Below are positions 1 to 6,067 of a stretch of 6,950 nt of DNA, piece after piece. The notes under the pieces are model-generated. The model was not told the origin of the DNA and did not search any database. It saw only the letters and a list, made by a program, of their open reading frames with translations. The stretch covers positions 1 through 6,950 of the forward strand of contig CAZOKP010000115.1 of the NCBI GenBank assembly GCA_964580435.1. Reading direction: 5' to 3'. A program made the translations under genes and the position numbers. Within the stretch, counting starts at the first letter, position 1, and the number at the start of each line of letters is the position of its first letter. The DNA comes from CAZKEW01 sp964580435. GTDB lineage: Bacteria > Acidobacteriota > Aminicenantia > Aminicenantales > UBA8522.

Positions 1-1
1 A

Positions 2-58
2 GAAATCGAGATGCGTTCCGTTCATTCGAGTGCCACCGCTCGTCACAGATCCGGATGA
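2..58 (+). CDS. Possible 3' end of an upstream gene (partial)
   Basis: From position 2 a reading frame is open to a TGA at 56-58, giving about 18 C-terminal residues (ending TARHRSG). The TGA shares bases with the murJ ATG at 55-57, the same ATGA stop/start arrangement seen at 1617-1620 and 6064-6067. The murJ start has no clear Shine-Dalgarno sequence, which fits translation coupled to an upstream gene. The protein is too short to identify. The two other forward frames are also open across these bases, so the choice of frame rests only on the ATGA overlap. Confidence 0.33.
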   Translation, partial: EIEMRSVHSSATARHRSG

Positions 59-1620
59 TGGACCAGAAAGAAAAAGTCGCCAAATCCACCACCATCGTCA
101 GCTCGGCCACCTTCGTCTCCCGCCTCTTCGGCCTCATCCGCGAACAGGTCTTCGCCTTTCTTTTCGGCGCCGGGTTCGCCACAGACGCCTTTGTTGCGGC
201 TTTCCGGATTCCCAACCTGCTGCGCGACCTGTTTGCTGAAGGAGCTTTGTCCGCGGCCTTTGTCCCAGTCTTCACCGACTATCTCGTCAACAAGGACAAA
301 AAAGAGGCTTTCCGTCTGGGTAACCTGGTCATCAACGCCCTCCTCGTCGCTATCAGCGTCATCGTTATCATCGGCATCCTCATCACACCGTTGATCGTGG
401 ACTTGATCGCGCCGGGTTTCGACTCCATTCCCGGAAAGTCTGAGCTGACTGCCCTTCTGGCGCGGATCATGTTTCCTTTTCTCCTTCTCATCTCTTTGGC
501 CGCCGTGGCCATGGGGATGTTGAACTCATTAAGACACTTCGGAGTGCCCGCTTTTGCGCCGGTGTTATTAAACCTGGGGATGATCCTGGCGGGTTTTTTC
601 ATCTCCCCGTTCTTCGAGCAAAGGATCATCGGCATGGCCATCGGAGTGCTCCTCGGAGGATTAGGCCAATGGGCGTGCCAAATACCCTCTCTCCGGAGAG
701 AGGGCTACCGCTACAAACCGATCCTTTCTTTCAGCGACCCGGGCGTGAGGCGGATCATCCTGCTTATGACGCCGGCGATCCTGGGCCTGGCCTCAACGCA
801 GATCAATATTTTCGTTAATACAATCATCGCTTCCTTCCTGCCTCAGGGTAGCCCCTCTTATTTGAACTACAGCTTCCGTCTGATGCATTTTCCTCTGGGT
901 GTCTTCGGAGTGGCGGTCGCCACTGTGACTCTGCCCATTGTGGCCACCTACGCCGCCCAAAAGGACGTCCCTAATGTGCTCTCGACCTGCGCTTCGTCAC
1001 TGAGGCTGGTCTTTTTCCTGACCTTGCCGTCGATCTTTTTCCTCTCTGTGGGGGCGAAGCCGATCATCTCGGTCCTCTATCAGCACGGCAAATTCACTTA
1101 TGCGGACACGATCTTCACTTCTCAGGCTCTCATCTTCTACGCCATCGGTCTGTTCGCTTATGCTTCAATCCGGGTGATCGCCCCGGTCTTCTATTCTTTT
1201 GGTGACACCAAGACGCCGGTGAAAGTGAGCGTCCTGGCTGTCGCTGTCAATATCATCCTCAACCTAAGCCTCATGCGCCCTTTGAGCTTCAAGGGGCTGG
1301 CCCTGGCCACTTCTCTTTCAGCCCTGGTCAATATGTTCACCCTGATGTCCCTCCTGCGCAAGCGGATAGGGCCTCTCGACCTGTCTGACCTTTCCTCGCA
1401 TTTCCTGAAGATGCTCGGCTGTGCGGCGTTCATGGGGGCGGTTCTATTAGCCTTCCAAAAGGCCGTGCCCCTGAGCCTGGAATCCGCTGCCCTGCTTAAC
1501 AAGGTTCTTTATCTTCTCGTCCTTTTCCTTTTGGCCGCCGGAAGCTATGTCCTTGCCTCTTCGCTCCTAAGAATAAGAGAGCTGTCGCTCGTCGTGGGTA
1601 TCATCAGAAGGAAAAAATGA
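55..1620 (+). CDS. murJ: Lipid II flippase MurJ (MviN family)
   Basis: Inner-membrane flippase of the MOP superfamily that moves undecaprenyl-linked peptidoglycan precursor (lipid II) to the outer face of the membrane. The 521 residues match the usual 500-540 and consist mostly of hydrophobic helices, consistent with the family's 14-helix core. Family signatures are clear: the N-terminal block SATFVSRLFGLIRE (residues 17-30), GAGFATDAFVAAFRIPN (38-54), AEGALSAAFVPVF (61-73), the SFRLMHFPLGVFGVA block (273-287) and FYSFGDTKTP (379-388). Positively charged residues needed in characterised MurJ proteins appear conserved (R23, R29, R51, R275 by alignment from memory). ATG codons at 55 and 58 are both possible starts; no start codon lies in frame further upstream in the window. 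No strong ribosome binding site precedes them, so coupling to an upstream gene is likely. Its stop overlaps the next start as ATGA. The family call is secure. Confidence 0.97.
   Translation: MMDQKEKVAKSTTIVSSATFVSRLFGLIREQVFAFLFGAGFATDAFVAAFRIPNLLRDLFAEGALSAAFVPVFTDYLVNKDKKEAFRLGNLVINALLVAISVIVIIGILITPLIVDLIAPGFDSIPGKSELTALLARIMFPFLLLISLAAVAMGMLNSLRHFGVPAFAPVLLNLGMILAGFFISPFFEQRIIGMAIGVLLGGLGQWACQIPSLRREGYRYKPILSFSDPGVRRIILLMTPAILGLASTQINIFVNTIIASFLPQGSPSYLNYSFRLMHFPLGVFGVAVATVTLPIVATYAAQKDVPNVLSTCASSLRLVFFLTLPSIFFLSVGAKPIISVLYQHGKFTYADTIFTSQALIFYAIGLFAYASIRVIAPVFYSFGDTKTPVKVSVLAVAVNIILNLSLMRPLSFKGLALATSLSALVNMFTLMSLLRKRIGPLDLSDLSSHFLKMLGCAAFMGAVLLAFQKAVPLSLESAALLNKVLYLLVLFLLAAGSYVLASSLLRIRELSLVVGIIRRKK
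685..704. repeat. 20-bp perfect palindrome inside murJ
   Basis: Bases 685-694 (CCCTCTCTCC) are followed without a gap by their exact reverse complement at 695-704. The symmetry stops at the flanking bases 684 and 705. As RNA it can fold as an 8-bp stem closed by a CCGG tetraloop. It lies in murJ codons 211-217, which encode a short polar loop (PSLRREG) between membrane helices. No function is known; it could be a chance result of codon choice in an Arg/Glu-rich loop. Confidence 0.9.
1606..1612 (+). promoter_or_regulatory. Ribosome binding site of the TIM-barrel gene
   Basis: AGAAGGA at 1606-1612 lies inside the last codons of murJ, 4 bases before the ATG at 1617. The spacing is a little short, but together with the ATGA overlap it supports this start and suggests re-initiation by ribosomes finishing murJ. 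Confidence 0.6.
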
Positions 1621-2621
1621 AGAAAAAAAAATTTAGAGTCGGCGTCGATAGCTATTCACTTAAGGCCCTCAACCTCTCCCCTTTCGAGGTCCTGGATTGG
1701 GTCGAAAGGCACGGCGGCGAAGGCGTCCAGTTTTCCGAAGTCAACCTGCCCGCCCGGCGGGCTCCGGATAGGGTCTTTCTCAAGGATCTTTCGCAATATG
1801 CTTCAGAGAAGAAGCTCTACGTCGAATGGGGAGGAGGCGAGCATATCCCTTTTCACCTCGAGACGGGAGAACCCAAAGATATCTTCAAAATCAACAGAAG
1901 GGCGGCCGAGCAGGCTTATCTCCTTGGAATAAAAACTTTTCGGTCCTGCTCCGGAGGGTTGATGAGATGGAATAACGCCTCACTTCCCACGGAGGTTCTT
2001 CTGAAGGCGATGTCAAAGAGCCTGCGCGCTCAGAAGAAGATGCTCAACGACCTCGGCGTCACCCTGGCCATCGAAACGCACTTCGAATTCACTACGTTCG
2101 AGCTTCTGAAGCTCATGACTATGGCCGAAGCCGAACCGGGCGATTACTTGGGCATCTGCATCGACACGATGAACCTTCTGACCATGCTCGAGGAACCGGT
2201 CAGGGCGGCCAAAAGAATCCTCCCCTGGGTTGTGATGACCCATATCAAGGACGGCGCAATCCTTCTGACAAAAAAGGGCCTGGTCTCCTTTCCCGTGGAG
2301 GCCGGAAAGGGAATCATTGATCTTGGGGAGATCATCCTCTCTCTTTCCACGCTTGAGAGAAACATCCATCTGTCTCTGGAGGACCATGGAGGGGATTTCC
2401 TGATTCCCCTCTTCGAGAAGGGCTTTCTTCTTAAGTTCCCCGATTTGACCGTGGCAGAGTTCGCCCGGCTTCTCAGCCTGTCAAATCGGACCAAAACCCT
2501 TGTCAGCCAGGGCAAGATATCCATCCTGGCCAGGTCCGTCTGGCCCCAGCGTTGCGAGGGCCGCGTCCGAAACGGCATTCAAAACATAAAAGAGATCGTC
2601 GCTAAACTCGGCCTTCAATAA
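1617..2621 (+). CDS. Sugar phosphate isomerase/epimerase-like TIM-barrel protein
   Basis: A 334-residue protein of the xylose isomerase-like/AP endonuclease 2 superfamily, whose members bind a divalent metal in a TIM barrel and carry out epimerisation, isomerisation, dehydration or C-glycoside cleavage. The four expected metal ligands are at the ends of successive strands: E153 (in AIETH), D183 (in CIDTMN), H209 (in MTHIKD) and E255 (in SLEDH). This E-D-H-E set matches that of ketose 3-epimerases. H155 and K211 are further candidate active-site residues. There is no signal peptide; the lysine-rich start (MKKKK) is followed directly by the first strand (FRVGVDSYS), so it is probably cytoplasmic. 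About 50 residues follow the last core helix, including a basic segment (residues 290-318). The gene overlaps murJ by 4 bases and is followed by the flavin oxidoreductase after 3 bases, so it reads as the first enzyme of the cassette. The substrate cannot be inferred. The fold call is strong and the exact reaction unknown. Confidence 0.88.
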   Translation: MKKKKFRVGVDSYSLKALNLSPFEVLDWVERHGGEGVQFSEVNLPARRAPDRVFLKDLSQYASEKKLYVEWGGGEHIPFHLETGEPKDIFKINRRAAEQAYLLGIKTFRSCSGGLMRWNNASLPTEVLLKAMSKSLRAQKKMLNDLGVTLAIETHFEFTTFELLKLMTMAEAEPGDYLGICIDTMNLLTMLEEPVRAAKRILPWVVMTHIKDGAILLTKKGLVSFPVEAGKGIIDLGEIILSLSTLERNIHLSLEDHGGDFLIPLFEKGFLLKFPDLTVAEFARLLSLSNRTKTLVSQGKISILARSVWPQRCEGRVRNGIQNIKEIVAKLGLQ

Positions 2622-2624
2622 AAG

Positions 2625-4025
2625 ATGAATCACGAACGTTTTCATTTCAAAAATCGACGGGCGCTCGAACGGAAAATCGCAGAGCTCGGTCTTGAGCTTC
2701 CCTTAGCCGACGATATTTCCATTCTTTTCAGCCCGATCCAGGTCGCTCGAACAATTCTTCCCAATAGGTTCGCCGTCCATCCGCTCGAGGGCGCCGATTC
2801 CGAACCCTCTGGAGGCCCCTCGGACTTGACGTTCCGGCGCTACCGCAGGTTTGCCCAGATTGGGTGCGGGCTGATCTGGTTTGAAGCGACGGCGGTGACC
2901 GAGGCAGGACGATCCAATCCGCGGCAGCTCATGATCGTCAAAGAATCAAAGGATGGGTTCAAGCGGCTGGTGGAAGAAACGCGGCAGGAAGCGCGGAAAA
3001 AATTCGGCCCCAACCGCAGGCCTATTCTCATCCTCCAATTGACCCATTCGGGCCGCTTTTCCAAACCGGCGGGCAAACCCAGGCCAGTCATTGCCCAACA
3101 CAATTCCATCCTCGACGGCAAGATGGGACTGCCTCCAGAATATCCGGTCATGAGCGATAAAGAGCTGGATGAACTCCAGGAAATTTTTGTCTCCGCCGCA
3201 GAACTCGCCCGCGGAGCTGGGTTTGACGGCGTCGATGTTAAGGCTTGCCACGGCTACCTTATTTCGGAGCTCCTGGCCTCGTTCACCCGGAAGGAGAGCA
3301 AATACGGCGGGAGGTTCGAGAACAGAACCCGGTTTTTGCTCGAGACTTCGGAGAGGATCAGGGAAGGAGTAAAAGGGCTTTTCGTCACCTGCCGGCTCAA
3401 TATGTTTGATTCTCTGCCCTGGCCTTATGGATTTGGCGCAAGCCAACAGGAGCCGGAGAAGGAGGATCTGACTGAGGTCAGAGCCTTGATCCAAAAACTT
3501 GCCCAGCTCGGGTTTCCCCTTCTCAATATCTCCTGCGGAATCCCAAAGCACAAGCCTCATTATGGCCGCCCCTTCGATATTCCCCTGCTCGGAATGGCGC
3601 CTCCTGAGGAGCACCCGCTTGTCGGCGTTTCCCGCCTGCTTCGCCTCACCGGCGAGGTTCAAAAAAGTTTTCCCTCTGTACCGATGGTAGGCACGGGCTA
3701 TTCCTGGCTCCGCCATTTCTTTCCTAATGTCGCCGCAGCCATGGTCCAGACCGCAAAAGTCGCCATCATAGGCTTGGGAAGAGGGGCTCTCGCCTATCCC
3801 GACTGGCTGGACGACCTGGCGGAATACGGCGTCTTGAATCCCCGAAAAGTCTGCACCACCTGCTCGCGCTGCTCACAGCTTCTCCGTGACGGCGGCCGAG
3901 TGGGATGCACGGTGCGGGACGCAAAGATCTACGCGCCCGAATATCACAAAGTGAGGGAAAAAATCCTAAAAAATAACGATAATGAAGCCAAAAAAAATCT
4001 GGAAGAGGTCTGGAAAAACTCTTAG
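2625..4025 (+). CDS. Old yellow enzyme-family NADH:flavin oxidoreductase with C-terminal Cys cluster
   Basis: FMN-binding TIM-barrel oxidoreductase (COG1902 type), 466 residues. Visible family signatures: ILPNRFAVHPLEG (44-56), FEATAVTEAGRSNPRQL (86-102), LQLTHSGR (137-144), the substrate/flavin strand DVKACHGYLISELL (204-217), KYGGRFENRTRFLLE (226-240), FMN-contact candidate R257, and the phosphate-binding end VGTGYS (355-360) with IIGLGRG (381-387). After the barrel come C410, C413, C416 and C428, where the related 2,4-dienoyl-CoA and trimethylamine dehydrogenase-type enzymes hold a 4Fe-4S cluster. The protein then ends about 40 residues later, without the FAD/NAD(P)H domain of those roughly 670-residue enzymes. 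Members reduce activated C=C bonds or demethylate or dehydrogenate small molecules. K206 replaces the first His of the usual H-x2-H/N pair. The ATG at 2625 follows the previous stop by 3 bases with only a weak purine-rich leader, so coupling is likely. The last 35 residues are Lys/Asn/Glu-rich. Family is certain, substrate unknown. Confidence 0.93.
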   Translation: MNHERFHFKNRRALERKIAELGLELPLADDISILFSPIQVARTILPNRFAVHPLEGADSEPSGGPSDLTFRRYRRFAQIGCGLIWFEATAVTEAGRSNPRQLMIVKESKDGFKRLVEETRQEARKKFGPNRRPILILQLTHSGRFSKPAGKPRPVIAQHNSILDGKMGLPPEYPVMSDKELDELQEIFVSAAELARGAGFDGVDVKACHGYLISELLASFTRKESKYGGRFENRTRFLLETSERIREGVKGLFVTCRLNMFDSLPWPYGFGASQQEPEKEDLTEVRALIQKLAQLGFPLLNISCGIPKHKPHYGRPFDIPLLGMAPPEEHPLVGVSRLLRLTGEVQKSFPSVPMVGTGYSWLRHFFPNVAAAMVQTAKVAIIGLGRGALAYPDWLDDLAEYGVLNPRKVCTTCSRCSQLLRDGGRVGCTVRDAKIYAPEYHKVREKILKNNDNEAKKNLEEVWKNS

Positions 4026-4030
4026 GGAGA
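4024..4030 (+). promoter_or_regulatory. Ribosome binding site candidate of the FAD flavoprotein gene
   Basis: AGGGAGA at 4024-4030 begins within the stop codon of the preceding gene. It touches the in-frame TTG at 4031, leaving no spacer, but lies 12 bases before the ATG at 4043. This favours the ATG, although the spacing is somewhat long; a weaker CAGGA at 4037-4041 is too close to help. Confidence 0.45.
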
Positions 4031-4042
4031 TTGCTCCAGGAC

Positions 4043-6067
4043 ATGAAAACAAATGAAGCCGGGTTCGGCGGCATTCAACTTCCGGTCTACTCCCTCAATA
4101 CGCTCGTCATCGGGAGCGGCGCGGCGGCGCTCAACGCTGCAATCAGGCTGCACGAGCAGGGTGTAAGCAATATCGCCATCGCGACCGACAATTGGGGCGG
4201 CGGGACATCCCGAAACGCCGGCTCGGATAAACAAACGTATTACAAGCTTTCCCTTGCGGGTGAACTCCCTGACTCTGCCTTCCAGATGGCTGAGGATCTT
4301 TTCTCGGGCGGCTCGATGCACGGGGATATTGCGCTCGTCGAGGCCCAGAATTCCCTGCCGGCATTTTTTCACCTGGTCGACCTGGGCGTGCCGTTTCCTC
4401 ACGATAGGTATGGAGCTTATCCCGGCTACAAAACTGACCACGATCCCCGCGGGCGGGCCACCTCCGCAGGCCCCCTGACCTCGCGCTTGATGTTCGAGGC
4501 GTTGGCTCGGGAAGTCAGAAAAAGGGGCATACCCGTTTTGAACAGGCATGAGGTTATTGCCCTCCTTTCCGAAGGCCAGGGAGGCAAAAAAAGGACGATC
4601 GGGGCTATTGCTTTCGACAAAAAGAATCTCGGAAAGCCCAGCCACGGCTTCGTCCTTTTCAACGCCGTGAATATCATCCTTGGAACGGGCGGCCCTGCCG
4701 GAATTTTTAAAGATTCGGTTTATCCCGAAAGCCAGGTTGGCTCCCACGGCCTGGCCTTCCGGGTCGGCGCGGTGGGACAAAATCTCACCGAATCCCAATT
4801 CGGGCTGGCCTCAACGAAATTCCGCTGGAATCTTTCCGGAGCATATCAGCAGGTTATTCCCCGCTATTTCTCGACAAACCAGCAGGGCCGGGACGAGCGC
4901 GAATTCTTGATGGATTATTTTCCCGATATGGGAAACCTCAGCACAGCTATTTTTCTCAAGGGCTACGAGTGGCCGTTCGACCCGGGAAAGATTCTCAACT
5001 ACGGCTCCTCGGTTATCGACCTCGCCGTCTATAACGAAACCATGGTTAAAAGAAGGCGGGCCTTCCTGGATTTTACCAGGAATCCGAGCGGCGGAGGGAA
5101 GCTCGAGGAATTCAGCTTCAACCTCCTCAGCCGGGAAGCTTCGAGCTATCTTGAGAAATCAGCCGCCTTGCTGGCCACGCCCGTTCAAAGGCTCGCCAAA
5201 ATGAATCCGCCAGCTGTCGCTATCTACAAGAAGCATAGCATCGATCTCTCCCGGGATCCCCTCGAGATCAGCCTCTGCGCCCAGCACAATAACGGGGGCT
5301 TCAAGGGGAATATCTGGTGGGAATCCAATATCAAACATCTCTTCCCTGTGGGAGAAGTGAACGGCAGCCATGGCATCAGGCGTCCGGGAGGGTCAGCCCT
5401 CAATTCCGGGCAGGTGGGGAGCCTGAGGGCCGCGCTCTTCATCGCCCGGAGATACAATCGCAAGCCTCCATCGCTCAAGGCCTTCCTTTTGTCTGCCGGC
5501 GCACAGGTCAAGGACAAACTCGCTCTTGCTGAAAAAATGCTGGACAGAAAAACGGAAAACCTCGCCTTCATCGAGCAGGCGCGACAGGAAATCCAGAAAA
5601 GGATCTCGTCCTATGGAGCGGCAATTCGGAGCGCTGAGAAAGTGGAGGAGGCCGTCGAGGGGGCATGGGCCCTTTATGCGAGGTTGGATTCGGAAATGAG
5701 AGTTGGCCCATCGAGGGAGCTCCCCGCGGCTTTCAAGATCCTAGACCTCAGCCTGACCCATGCGCTCTATCTAGAAGCCGTCAGAGAATACCTGGATAAG
5801 GGCGGAAAAAGCAGAGGCTCGTATATGGTTCTTGACTCAAACGGCACAGAGCCCTGCCCGGGAATGGGTGAGAGGTGGCATTTTTCTCTCAATCCGCCGC
5901 AGGCGTTCGTGGATCAAAAAATCCTGGAAATATCCCTTGATGAGAGGGGCAAGGTGGTCAAGAAGTGGGTGGACATCCGGCCCATCCCCAGGGAAGAAAC
6001 CTGGTTTGAGAATGTCTGGAACGATTACAGAGAGGGCCGGGTCATCCGCGAGGAGGATGAAGGATGA
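4043..6067 (+). CDS. FAD-dependent oxidoreductase, succinate dehydrogenase/fumarate reductase flavoprotein fold
   Basis: A 674-residue FAD_binding_2-type protein (678 if TTG at 4031 is used). Numbering is from the ATG at 4043. The N-terminal dinucleotide motif is VIGSGAAALNAA (22-33), then GGGTSRNAGS (52-61) for the pyrophosphate/isoalloxazine region, a mid-domain return strand ILGTGG (212-217), and the late FAD block GEVNGSHGIRRPGGSALNSGQ (437-457). The helical C-terminal domain of succinate dehydrogenase flavoproteins follows, with SRGSY near 590-594. No His occupies the position of the covalent FAD linkage, so FAD is probably non-covalent. H415 and R447 match two substrate-binding residues of SdhA/FrdA, but the HPTG motif is replaced by QFGLAS (252-257) and the usual catalytic Arg region is unrecognisable. 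It is longer than SdhA (about 590), mainly in the middle. There is no signal peptide, heme or FMN domain, and no iron-sulfur subunit nearby. It lies between the OYE and SDR genes and overlaps the latter. It probably acts on a C-C or C-O bond of a non-fumarate substrate. Confidence 0.9.
   Translation: MKTNEAGFGGIQLPVYSLNTLVIGSGAAALNAAIRLHEQGVSNIAIATDNWGGGTSRNAGSDKQTYYKLSLAGELPDSAFQMAEDLFSGGSMHGDIALVEAQNSLPAFFHLVDLGVPFPHDRYGAYPGYKTDHDPRGRATSAGPLTSRLMFEALAREVRKRGIPVLNRHEVIALLSEGQGGKKRTIGAIAFDKKNLGKPSHGFVLFNAVNIILGTGGPAGIFKDSVYPESQVGSHGLAFRVGAVGQNLTESQFGLASTKFRWNLSGAYQQVIPRYFSTNQQGRDEREFLMDYFPDMGNLSTAIFLKGYEWPFDPGKILNYGSSVIDLAVYNETMVKRRRAFLDFTRNPSGGGKLEEFSFNLLSREASSYLEKSAALLATPVQRLAKMNPPAVAIYKKHSIDLSRDPLEISLCAQHNNGGFKGNIWWESNIKHLFPVGEVNGSHGIRRPGGSALNSGQVGSLRAALFIARRYNRKPPSLKAFLLSAGAQVKDKLALAEKMLDRKTENLAFIEQARQEIQKRISSYGAAIRSAEKVEEAVEGAWALYARLDSEMRVGPSRELPAAFKILDLSLTHALYLEAVREYLDKGGKSRGSYMVLDSNGTEPCPGMGERWHFSLNPPQAFVDQKILEISLDERGKVVKKWVDIRPIPREETWFENVWNDYREGRVIREEDEG
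6051..6056 (+). promoter_or_regulatory. Strong ribosome binding site of the SDR gene
   Basis: AGGAGG at 6051-6056 lies 7 bases before the ATG at 6064, an ideal spacing. It is encoded inside the last codons of the flavoprotein, giving that protein its acidic tail (EEDEG). This fixes the SDR start. Confidence 0.88.

Noticed and set aside
2..58. Upstream tail resembling the C-terminus of ribosomal protein S20, a gene often found near murJ
   Set aside because: Only a few residues (H, A, R, S) align over about eleven positions, and the lysine-rich character of S20 is missing. Too weak to name.
30..239. Overlapping + strand frame starting at GTG 30
   Set aside because: It runs across the conserved MurJ N-terminus in another frame; its product is Arg/Pro/His-rich and typical of an out-of-frame translation.
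1748..1762. GC-rich 7-bp inverted repeat around one base in the TIM-barrel gene
   Set aside because: It is short, made of Pro/Ala/Arg codons, and has no adjacent T-run or regulatory position.
2946..3716. Long antisense open frame of 256 codons opposite the OYE gene
   Set aside because: The + strand frame encodes a clear OYE with all motifs. The antisense product has no recognisable domain and is explained by GC-rich codon bias.
4022..4798. Long antisense open frame of 258 codons opposite the flavoprotein
   Set aside because: It covers the clear FAD-binding N-terminus on the + strand and shows no family signature of its own.
4043..6067. Annotation as the fumarate reductase/succinate dehydrogenase catalytic subunit
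   Set aside because: The HPTG motif and the catalytic Arg region are not conserved and no Fe-S or membrane subunit gene is adjacent, so only the fold is claimed.
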